Shown one piece after another: positions 33,187 to 42,060 of a stretch of DNA of 64,000 nucleotides; positions within the stretch are counted from its first letter, which is position 1, and each line of letters begins with the position of its first letter. Position numbers and translations under genes: made by a program. The stretch is from Spiroplasma endosymbiont of Panorpa germanica (GTDB taxonomy: Bacteria; Bacillota_I; Bacilli_A; Mycoplasmatales; Mycoplasmataceae), in assembly GCF_964019765.1 (NCBI RefSeq), contig NZ_OZ026461.1:806001-870000 (forward strand), in the 5' to 3' direction. The notes beneath the pieces are model-generated. The model saw nothing but the letters and a program-made list of their open reading frames with translations. It was not told the DNA's origin and made no database searches.

Positions 33187-34974
33187 CTATCTCCTTTTTA
33201 CTATTTTCTTATGAAATTCTAAATACCCAATTGAAATTGTCAATAATGCCACAGCTATCCAAGTAAAATAAAGTGTTCAAACTGGTACGATACTTTTTTT
33301 AAAGCTGTCTATTTTAACCATTCTTTGTGCATATTCATTTACTTGATTTCTTACAATAAATTCCTCAGGTGCGTAGCCTTCTTTAAACTCTACCTTATAA
33401 TATTTGTTTGCCATTGCGCCAATTTTTGGATTAGATTTGTGATACTCAATTTGATTATTGTATCAACCGAAATTACTCATTAATCAAAATTGAGACATGT
33501 AGTTTATACCCACACTGGTTTTTTGTTTTTTTATGTATCGATTAAGATCGGGTTCGTTTCACAAATTAAAATTGTAGTTGTATGCGTTTCTAATCATTGA
33601 TAACATAGTTCCAGTTAACACTCTTTCACCCGAGGATGAGTTAAACAACAAATGTTCTTTATTAGCGTTATTGTTTTGCAAACTATTATAAAAGAAATCT
33701 TCACTATTTGTTTGGTTTAAATCTAAGGGCGATAAACTTGAAGTATTAAAGTATGAGTAATCATTTATAAAAGTGTTTGCGTAATCATAAAACTGTATGA
33801 TATCTTCATTCGAATAATTTAATGAGAGTGTTTTAGTTTCTCGAATCTCTTTTAAAGCTATTAATATTTGGTCATTATTGAATGGGTTTAATTTTATATC
33901 TTTAATATTTTTTCTCTCTAAATTGAATAAAGAATTTTTTCAATCATTCTCGCGAGTCTGAGAGAATTTATTTTCTAGATAATAGTCCCTTAAGCTTTGG
34001 TTAATATCATAAAAAACTTCTAAAGGTCTTAATTTCTTAGAAACCATGTCATTTCCTCATTTAATACTGCCGTCAATTATTTCTCAATTTATTTCAAAGT
34101 CATTGTTATCTCCAGTCTTTTTATCAATATCTAAAAAAAGATAGTCGTTAAAAACACTAGAATAAAGTTCGTTTTTGTAATCATTCTCAATTTTGCATTC
34201 TTGATTACAGCTCTTTAATTTAAATGCATAGTCTCAGAATTCAAATGACTTAATCAAATCTTCAACAAATTCATTAACTTCGCTCAACTCATAAATATCC
34301 ACAACTGTTTCAATCCCAATAGTTTGACGACTTAAATTTCTAGCTATTAAGTCATCTCTTGGTGAATCCTTTTTTTGAGTAGTTTGAAAGTGCAGGTTAG
34401 CACTTAAACCGCTAATTGATAGGGTAATTGCAAACAATGTGGCAACAATGCTTGGAAACAATCATGGCAGTGTCATTTCAAACAATACCATCAACCCAAA
34501 AAATAATAGATTTATAATTCCTGCCGTGAAGAAAATTGGATAAAACATTTTTAAGTAAATGTTAAAATTCTCAAAATTTCGGACCAGAACCATTGATACT
34601 GTAACGCAGAATAAAGTTAAAATAAAAATGGTCGCTACTCAAAAATTAATGACCATTCTAATCGAAAAAATTTTTCAATTAGAAATAAAACTGGTTCTTT
34701 CTAAATTAATAATTTGTTGTTCGAAATGATTATGAAAAAATTTTCTTGAGAATCATGTTTGAAATAACAGAATTCAAAATATTAAAATTGCAATATTTAC
34801 AATAATTAAAGTCGTCTCAGATTTAAGAGTAGCATCATTTTTGGCTTTGTCAATGATAAAGTAATTAAAAATTAAATTAATTAGAAGAACAAAAAACGAG
34901 AAAACAATTAAGCCTCAAGACTTAATTGTTTCTTTTCAAATAAACGCTCTTATGATTCTTGCTTTACTTTTCAT
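33187..34974 (-). CDS. ABC-2-like permease with large extracytoplasmic domain
   Basis: A 595-residue membrane protein. About five N-terminal membrane segments (residues about 19-41, 55-72, 107-130, 145-165, 172-192) are followed by a soluble region of about 370 residues and one C-terminal segment near 565-583. The soluble part is Asn/Tyr-rich and not recognised. It lies between the degenerate ATPase (4 bases away) and the lipoprotein gene (8 bases away) on the same strand, forming one unit. Whether it exports or imports is unknown. Many TGA Trp codons hid it as one frame. Confidence 0.65.
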
Positions 34975-34982
34975 TCTTTCTC

Positions 34983-36521
34983 CTATCTCAAATTAAAAGT
35001 ATGGTCTCCTAATATTTTTTGCGTAACTCCAACAAGTCTAATTTTTGAAATACTTAACATTGATGTTGTATCATCAAATTCTTTAAGATTAGTTGAAAGA
35101 TGGACATCTTCATCGATTCCAAAATCCACATCATATTCCCTTTGCCTTTTAACCAGTTCTTTAAAATCTCTTTTAAAGTCCCCAACTGTTTTATTGCTAT
35201 TTTTAAAAATAATATCTTCAATCTCCTCTTCAAAAACTTGCATGATGAAGTTATATTTTGTTTCATTATTTATTTTAAACTTAGTAGTTCCCTCAAATGA
35301 AAAGTTGTAGTGTAAAAATTTTACATCGCCTTCTTTAAAGTTTATATCCACATCTTGGGTAGCTCTAATTCTAAAATCTAAATATGAGCTCTCAAAAGAA
35401 TTGAATTCCTTGCTAAATTTAAAACTATTATCAATTAATTCATACTTATTTTTCAATTTTGAACTTTGGTCCAAAATTTTTATAACCTCAGCTTTCGCCT
35501 GATCTTCTCTGGCAGTAGGCTTTAATTTAATTCCCGAAAAATCACAATCAAAAAAAGTGATTTCGGGATATTCTAAATAGCTCATGTCCTTCTCGTTGAC
35601 TGTAAACTTCATTTGCTTATAGTCACCGGTTGAGAAATAGTTTTCAACATTTCCAGTAAACTCTAAAATAAATTCACCTGTTTTTGTTTTGCTATCATAA
35701 TAAATATTTTGTCCCTTATCAGGATAATATTTTCATTTATTATTAATTCTTGGATCTTGATTTAAAGTATTGCTAATTTCTGACTCTATATCTGCCAAAG
35801 AATTTCTGTCGCTGCGAATTTGAATATCCCCTAATGAAGTATCTAGAACTCTTTGACTTGCAACTGCATTTTGTGGGTCAGTTCAGTTAATTTCAAAATC
35901 AAAATCAAAAACATCATCAGCTTTATATGCCAGGTCGACATCATTTTTAAATTTTATTTTACAACTTCCATAAGGGTTAAATTTATGTGATTTTAAATAG
36001 ATGATTTCTGTATTACCTGAAAAATATTTATTTTTATCAATGCCGGTGAAAAGCGTTTTTTCAATAGTATCACTTTCGCTACCAAATTTAACCTTTAGAT
36101 CTCTAGTGAAATCATAATCACCCAGTTGAGTTTGCCCTTTAATTTCAATTCCGTCAACACTTTTTGTAGTAAAATTAAAATTAAAATCGTCGCCCTCTTC
36201 ACCAAGACCATCGATATCCTCATTTATTGAAAAAAGAAAAAACCCCATACCAAGTTGTTTGTCATAATCCATCGCTTCAAACTCATATTTATCTTTAATG
36301 ATTGAATTTTGGTCAAGTTGATCGATAAAGTAATCTTGTATTTGTTCCTTTGTAGTTGTGTTATTAACAAAAATATCTGTTATTTTAATATTCAACAAGT
36401 CTAAAATCTCTTCATGTTCATCTCAAGGAATTTCTTCATCTGGAACTAAACAAGAAACCACTCCTGAAGTTGGCACTGTAAATAAGCAAATTGCGCCTAA
36501 TATAGCTGTTAACTTTTTCAA
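34983..36521 (-). CDS. Lipoprotein, 512 aa, TTG start
   Basis: Hypothetical surface lipoprotein. It begins at a TTG complementing 36519-36521, with AAAGGAG 8 bases before it, giving MKKLTAILGAICLF and a lipobox GVVSC, so Cys24 is the lipidation site. The mature part is an acidic, Asp/Phe/Lys-rich beta-type domain containing two internally similar halves (QDYFIDQLDQNSIIKDKYEF and the later EVIKILDQSSKLKNKYELI), which suggests a duplicated repeat unit. Broken only by TGA Trp codons. It is the first gene of the permease cluster. Confidence 0.75.
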
Positions 36522-36597
36522 AATACCAACTCCTTTATTTATTTATTTTATCACATAATTTATCAATTGATTTTTGACAAATCTACGTGAAAATGCA

Positions 36598-36617
36598 AAA
36601 ACCAGCAATGCTGGTTT
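36598..36617. terminator. Terminator near a small membrane gene
   Basis: Perfect inverted repeat aaaccagcaatgctggttt (centre at 36607-36608) followed by a T-rich stretch on plus; the T run on minus is short. It lies at the stop of the 157-aa gene. Confidence 0.7.
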
Positions 36618-37091
36618 TTATTTTTTTACTGAATTAATGATTATTTCTTTTATTTTTGAAATAACTAATTGTCATCCTTCTGGTTTAGGGGTTTTATCAA
36701 TTTGTTGATCTAAAACTATAAAAGATGTTGATAATAAAATGGTTGATATAAAGATTAGCACCAAAATAGTTATGCTAATTTTTTTAAGCATTCTAGTTTC
36801 TTGTTTGAATGTAGCAAAAGACAGGCACATAAAGAAACTTAAAATTGCAATTGAACCGACTCATAATCAAGGATTTAAAAGTGATAAAAGGATTAATCTA
36901 ATTGGCATTTGGTTAAATGTTATTGTTGTCATTCCAGGTGTGAATTCATCTTCTAACAGTTGTTCTCTTTGTGATTCTCAAAATTGTGAGCTTTTAACTA
37001 TATTTATTAGGAAGTATCCAATTGTCAATAGTAACAGTATTCCAAACAAAGTTAAAAATATCTTAAAAAAATTTACTTTTTCTCTTAGCAT
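36618..37091 (-). CDS. Hypothetical membrane protein, 157 aa
   Basis: Readable only with TGA as Trp: MLREKVNFFKIFLTLFGILL..., with membrane segments near residues 8-30, 73-92 and 102-125. The C-terminus KEIIINSVKK is basic. The start ATG complements 37089-37091 and the stop at 36618-36620 overlaps the terminator. It lies upstream of the lipoprotein/permease cluster on the same strand but a terminator separates them. Function unknown. The overlapping plus-strand open frame at 36739-37161 is a shadow. Confidence 0.6.
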
Positions 37092-37172
37092 TGCTTACCT
37101 TCCTCTTTTATTTACAATAATTATTATACCAACATTATCCAAAAGTGCAATAAAACTTTAAATTTGCTTTTA

Positions 37173-37210
37173 AAGTAAAAAAAACCAAAGAATTTGGTTT
37201 TTTTTACTTT
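37173..37210. terminator. Bidirectional terminator with long perfect arms
   Basis: Arms aaagtaaaaaaaaccaaa (37173-37190) and tttggttttttttacttt (37193-37210) form a long stem with a tiny loop. It has T runs on both strands. Confidence 0.85.
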
Positions 37211-37212
37211 CT

Positions 37213-37273
37213 AACGAACATTATGGGGGTATAAATACTAGACGAGAAATTAACTCCCTTTTGTGGTTCGTTT
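37213..37273 (-). ncRNA. Candidate structured small RNA upstream of a terminator
   Basis: A nested inverted-repeat region: outer arms AACGAAC/GTTCGTT flank inner arms GGGAG (near 37253-37258) and CCCCC (near 37225-37230). It lies between the HNH-like gene and a strong bidirectional terminator and contains no reading frame of note. It may be an independent small RNA or the 3' end of the upstream transcript. Confidence 0.3.
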
Positions 37274-37365
37274 ATAGCTGATAGTTGTCGTATCTTGCTT
37301 TCGCTTTCTTAACTTGATTTATTTTACAAAAAAACCAAAAAAAAGCAAGTAAATTTGCAAAATAT

Positions 37366-37695
37366 TTACTTTGCAAAAAAACTAGCTTTTAAGTCAGTAT
37401 TTCAAGATATTTTATCTTCATAATTTTTCTTACTGATATAAAGTCAAAAACCATTAACATTTAATTTATTTTCGTTGCAGACCGCGTGGGTAGCAACCAA
37501 ATTGGAAGTATTTACATTATTAATATTACCGTCCACTCAATCAATGTTTCAACCTTTTAAACCTGGTTCTGGTTCACTTGTATTCATATCTTTAAATTTC
37601 ATGATGTCATCACAAATGTAACACATTCGCATTTTTTCTTTATCTTGATTATTAAAGCTGACTGAGTTCTCTCAAGCTATATTGAATTTTTCCAT
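37366..37695 (-). CDS. HNH-like zinc-binding small protein (paralogue A)
   Basis: A 109-residue protein with Cys25-x2-Cys28 and, about 45 residues later, N65-L-x3-H70-x2-Cys73-N. This spacing and order match HNH-type treble-clef domains (C-x2-C ... N-L ... C/H-x2-C-N-x-x-K), but the catalytic His of the usual I-D-H is replaced by Trp53 (NIDWVDG), so nuclease activity is doubtful. A second gene at 61688-62032 is clearly related. The start ATG complements 37693-37695 and the gene has its own extended -10 promoter. Function unknown. Confidence 0.6.
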
Positions 37696-37712
37696 ATTGT
37701 TACCTCATTAAT

Positions 37713-37723
37713 ATTATAGCATA
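37713..37723 (-). promoter_or_regulatory. Extended -10 promoter of HNH-like gene A
   Basis: Minus-strand TGC followed by TATAAT (37713-37718), about 20 bases before the gene start. The -35 region is weak. Confidence 0.45.
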
Positions 37724-37762
37724 ATTGATTATTCCAAGAAAACAGAAAACTGATTAAAAATT

Positions 37763-37787
37763 AAAAAAAACCTAATAAGGTTTTTTT
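37763..37787. terminator. Terminator between HTH and HNH-like genes
   Basis: Stem aaaaacct/aggttttt with short loop, T run on both strands; it separates the 82-aa HTH gene from HNH-like gene A. Confidence 0.7.
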
Positions 37788-37847
37788 GTTCTAAATAATT
37801 AACTATATCGTTAAAATTTATAATAGATTGTTTTTGCAGTACTTTTA

Positions 37848-38096
37848 CTAGTTCTCGTCAGAAAATGGTGTGTCCTTAGCTCTTTTTCAACCAAATGTTC
37901 TACCGGTTTTATTTCTTAAAGACTCTGGACCTTTTGTCTGGTAATTTATACAAGCATTTCTTGCTGCCGAGTAAGAGACGTTGTACATATTTACAAGATC
38001 TTTTAGGGGAACATTATTTTCAAAATGCTCCTTCACCATTTCTAATTTTTTTTCATAACTCAAAATATTAGACTTATTTCCCTGGTGGTTCGCCAT
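37848..38096 (-). CDS. Small helix-turn-helix protein, IS3/transposase OrfA-like
   Basis: An 82-residue protein whose residues 15-60 (KLEMVKEHFENNVPLKDLVN ... SYSAARNACINYQTKG) form a helix-turn-helix like that of IS3-family OrfA or InsJ proteins, followed by a short basic tail with GRTFGW (Trp from TGA). No integrase OrfB or flanking inverted repeats are seen, so this is either a remnant or a domesticated DNA-binding protein. The start ATG complements 38094-38096. The protein has no obvious ligand domain. Confidence 0.6.
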
Positions 38097-38226
38097 AAAA
38101 TTACTCCTTTCTTTTTTTACAATCTATTTATATAATAAACGATTTTTTTAAAAATTTAACAATAAGTGCCACTTTAATATAAAAATTAGGCTAATAATTC
38201 AAAATTTTAATAAACTAAAATACTAG

Positions 38227-38268
38227 TTGATAAAAAATAAAATAAGAATAGAATAAATATCAAGGAGG
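38227..38268 (+). promoter_or_regulatory. Promoter and SD of azoR
   Basis: TTGATA (38227-38232), 16-base spacer, TAGAAT (38249-38254), then aaggagg (38262-38268) 7 bases before the ATG. Confidence 0.6.
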
Positions 38269-38275
38269 AATTAGT

Positions 38276-38878
38276 ATGAAAAATAAAATTTTAGTAATAA
38301 ATGGTTCAGTTAGTCCTATTGAAAAATCTTTTTCTGTAGCATTAACAAATCTATTCATAGAGGAATACAAGAAAATTGACCCTCAAGCAGAATACATTCA
38401 TTTAGATTTAAACAATGAGGAGATGGCACACAAAACTCTAACTAGAGATAATATGGCTACCTACTTTAATGAAAATGATACCTTTAAATACATAAATCAA
38501 CTGAAGGAGGTTAATAAAGTTATTATTGGCTGTCCTATGAATAACTTCAACGTTACTGGGTTGGTTAAAAATTATCTAGAACACGTTTTATTAGCCAATG
38601 AAACATTTTCTTATAAGTATTCAAAAAAAGGCGAAGCAATCGGATTGTTGAAAGACTTAAAAGTTCAAATTTTGACTACTCAAGGCGCTCCTTTTGGTTG
38701 ATATTTATTTGGTAACCACACCGAGTTTTTAAAAGGAACATGAGAATTTATGGGGGCCAAAGTAAACTCGCCTGTTTTATTTGCAGGAACTAAAATAGCT
38801 CCCGTTGATAAACAAAATCCTAACGAAGCTGTCTTACAAGTTAAAGATGAAATCATTAAAGCTGCTAAAGAATTTTAA
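38276..38878 (+). CDS. azoR: FMN-dependent NADH-azoreductase (AcpD family)
   Basis: Flavodoxin-fold FMN enzyme reducing quinones or azo compounds. The 200-residue protein has the start ILVINGSVSP, the CPMNNFNVTGLVKNYLE region (FMN-binding loop) and TTQGAPFGWYL, all characteristic. Trp codons are TGA at about 38700. A clear promoter and SD precede it. It is divergent from the HTH gene and convergent with the methyltransferase across a terminator. Native substrate unknown. Confidence 0.88.
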
Positions 38879-38905
38879 AAAAATAGACGTAAGTCTATTT
38901 TTTTT
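38877..38905. terminator. Bidirectional terminator between azoR and methyltransferase
   Basis: Stem aaatagac/gtctattt with a short loop and A/T runs on both sides, at the convergent gene ends. Confidence 0.75.
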
Positions 38906-39650
38906 ATGAAGCAATAATTGTAACGGTTTTGAGATTTAAAACCCTTTTCATACCGTAGTTTATTTCAACATTTAGTTTACTAAATCCTGAATTTAATAAC
39001 ATGTTTTTAAATTCTTCAACCCCATACCAATTCAAATTAAATTGTTGAACCTGTGTTTCAACAATTTTATCTGCTTGAAAATCCTCATAAACCAGTTGTG
39101 AGATTGTTTTTTGATTAACTCAATCAATCTCCTTAGATTTATTGGTTAATTTTATAACGCGATTATCATCTATTTGATAGTCAAAACTGTGGTCAACACC
39201 AGGTTTAAAATTTGTTGGGTAAATTAAGTCTACTACCAATTTACCTTCTTTTGTTAAAATATTTTTAAAATTCTTTAAAATTTCCATTACCTGATTTCGA
39301 TCTTCAATAAGACAAATTGTGCCAGTTGGCATTAAAATTGCGTCGTATTTTTGAGTTAAACTAAGGTTGATCAACTCGTCGTGAATTAGCAAAGCCTCTT
39401 GGTTATACTTAGTTAAATTGTTTTGACAGATCTCTAACATTTCTTTTGAACTATCAATTCCAACCATTTTGATACCCTTTCTCAAAAATGGAACCATCAT
39501 TCTACCAGTACCGACTCCGGCTTCCAAAATATTTCCAGTATAATTTTTGACTTGATCAAAATAAAAATCTAAATCACCATCAACAGAGTATCCAACCGGC
39601 TTTGTCATGTCATAAATCAAACCACTTAAACTAGGATAATAATTTTTCAT
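38904..39650 (-). CDS. Class I SAM-dependent methyltransferase
   Basis: A 248-residue protein with the SAM motif I LEAGVGTGRMMVPF near residues 42-55, motif II MVGIDSSKEML (acidic end of beta2), and the beta4/beta5 region ILMPTGTICLIED. The last 70 residues are not recognised. Its ATG directly follows the stop of the 187-aa membrane gene (TAAATG), indicating coupled expression. Substrate unknown; ordinary small-molecule or protein methylation is most likely. One TGA Trp joins the two halves. Confidence 0.78.
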
Positions 39651-40214
39651 TTAAACACCCTGAACAATGCTAAGATTTGCAAGAGACTTTGATTTTTTAA
39701 CTAAATTTTTAATATAGCGACTCATCAAAATAGCATCAATCACTATTGAAGCTGTAAATAAAATTATAAATGTCACGACTCAATAAACATCAAAAAAGTT
39801 CTTAATTAAAACCGTAATAAAAATAACATTTAAAAATGCTTTTATAGTTAGACTAGCTATTAGATAAGATATTTTCAAGCGATTTTCTGAAATCTTTTCT
39901 TTGCATGTTGGTTCAAGTGATTTTTTTTGGTCTAAATCTGAGATTATTTTTGGTTCTTTTGGTTTGATTCAATGTCAAAATAAGAATGAAAGCGGGATAG
40001 TGGCTAAAGAACTTGAATATTGACTGATTGGAAATTCAACAGCCGCTTCGATTAAAAATACTAAAATAATAATTCCAATCACGGCTATCAAAATATCAAA
40101 CCATTTTGTTTCCTTAAATACAAAAATTTTAACTAATAAAAATACAATTAGCAGTACTGTCGTTGTTGATTTCAAAAATATTTGAATTCAATTTAATGTC
40201 TTGGTTAATCTCAT
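39651..40214 (-). CDS. Hypothetical membrane protein, 187 aa
   Basis: Reads MRLTKTLNWIQIFLKSTTTVLL with Trp from TGA. Membrane segments lie near residues 17-35, 43-62, 120-140 and 145-163; a short charged cytoplasmic loop (EPKIISDLDQKKSLEP) connects the pairs. It is coupled to the methyltransferase gene and the start ATG complements 40212-40214. Function unknown. Confidence 0.6.
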
Positions 40215-40273
40215 ACAATTACCCCCAATATTAAAAAGATTATAGCATATTTGAAAATTATATTGAAATTCTA

Positions 40274-40939
40274 CTATTTAATGTCAGCTTCAATATATTT
40301 AACCAACTCTTTTAGGGTCGCTTTAAATTTTTTAATCTTTTTGTTTAATGAAGTCGAGTTAATCGGTTCATCCACAGGAGCCATTAAAGACTCATCTTTG
40401 CTAATAATAGCCATTTGCATTGACATGATTTGAACTCAAAACGTGTTAGCAAAAATATCTAAGATTTCGTTTAGAATCGAAACATACCCTTTGGTAATAA
40501 TGATTCCAACCTCAACTTCTTCTTCTAATGATTTAAACTTATCTAAGAAAAGTTTTTCCATAGCCATTGTTGTAGTTTTAATATCTTCAAACCCTTTGGT
40601 CCATAATTCTTGAATTTGGCTTTCTGCCTTTTGAATTTGTGACTCTTTTAAAGTTATTTTTAATTCTTTAAGTAAATCTTTTGGCGGACTAAGGCTAATT
40701 GTTATTTTATTACCAAAGTAATCTAAAATCACATCTTTCTTCGCGTTTTTAAAAAAGTCTTTGGTTATTTTTTTAATATCTTGTAATTCAGTATGATAAC
40801 CTTGGTTATCTTGTGAATTTTTCTGGTTGTTTTTAGTGTTATTTTTTTTCGAATTTCTTACTATAAAAATTAGGCCCGTTGCCCCAAAAAGGATCGCTGC
40901 AATTCCTATTCCAAGAACAATTCAATACATATCACTCAT
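40274..40939 (-). CDS. Membrane-anchored hypothetical protein, 221 aa
   Basis: The protein starts MSDMYWIVLGIGIAAILFGA, a single N-terminal anchor at residues 5-27, followed by a polar Asn/Gln/Lys-rich linker and a long charged helical domain with coiled-coil character (residues about 75-200). The start ATG complements 40937-40939; TGA codons give Trp in MYW and FWVQ. It follows the 347-aa gene on the same strand. Function unknown. Confidence 0.6.
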
Positions 40940-40995
40940 ATTTATGTCCTCCGTTTCTAACAACTCTAAAATTATACATTAATTAAATAGAAAAA

Positions 40996-42039
40996 TTATT
41001 TAATAAGCTTATTAAATAATTTGTCATACTCTACTAAGTCATCTCGTCGATTGATTAGTTGATCATAGTTTTCGTCGGCATATTTTTTTTCTTGAATTCA
41101 TTTTCTGAAAGAATCTGCTGATTGTTTTTCCATTTCTAAATCAAATTTAAGTTTATCAAAGTTAGGTTCTTCTAATAAACTAGGGTCAATGTTTAAACAA
41201 TAGCTCAAATAAGGTAATTCGTGATTTCGATCCAAATAATCAATTGATCTCTTCATTTGTTTAAATTTTTCAATAACACTTTCAAAAAAATTGCAATTTT
41301 GATCGCGTAAATTTAAAGCCTGAGAAAACAAATCTAGCAATTGAGAGTTATACTCTTTTAAAAATTTATAATTATTGGTAATTTGAATTTCGTTGTCACG
41401 GATTTTGCTTAAATGATTTTTTATTTCAATTACATTTGAACCAACCCTGGCACGACGCACATCATTGAATTCTGAGTCGGTCTGTTTTGCAAATTTTTGG
41501 TTATCTTCTAAAAGCAAGCTGCTTAAATAGTCGAGTTCCTCAATCTTTTGAATTAATTCTTCAACTTGATCACTATTTTTGCTAATAATTTCCAAGGATA
41601 ATTCAATTTCGTTGTTTAAAATAATGACCGGGTCAAATTTTTCACGAATCTTTGTGAGTGTTTCTTTAGTTTCGCCGTCCAAATATATACTTTGCAGGAA
41701 AATCCTCTTAATACTTAGAGCTTCTAAAACGTCTAGTTTGGTTTTATCGTCAATTACTCCCAGTGGGTTTTTTAGATTATCTAATTTAACACTTGCAAAA
41801 TTGTTTTTTCTCAAAGTTATGTGATTTTCGGTTTTTGAAATACGATTATAGAAATCAATTTCAATTTTTCTATCTTCAAAAGCAGATCTTTGAATTGAAA
41901 CAAAGCCGATAACATTTCCCGTGCGATCATAATCAAGTCCAAGCGGAATAAAAAATGTCCTTATAGGCACTTTTTTGCTTATCTTATCGATTTTAACTTC
42001 ATATGAGTAATTAATTTGAAATACTTCTCATGTCTTCAT
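40996..42039 (-). CDS. Hypothetical coiled-coil protein, 347 aa
   Basis: Cytoplasmic protein with an N-terminal beta-rich part (residues 1-110) and a long charged coiled-coil region (about 150-300). The start ATG complements 42037-42039 (MKTWEVFQINYSYEV, Trp from TGA), extending the obvious open frame by 23 residues. No family recognised. It lies 21 bases after the ftsK stop and just before the 221-aa gene, so these may be read from the ftsK transcript. Confidence 0.65.
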
Positions 42040-42060
42040 AAAAAATCTCCTTTTTAAAAA

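Noticed and set aside
36739-37161. Plus-strand open frame of 140 aa over the small membrane gene
   Set aside because: The minus-strand frame (36618-37091) has a start, membrane segments and a stop at a terminator; the plus frame is its shadow with no SD.
37848-38096. Intact insertion sequence
   Set aside because: Only an OrfA-like HTH is present; no OrfB and no terminal inverted repeats or target duplication are visible.
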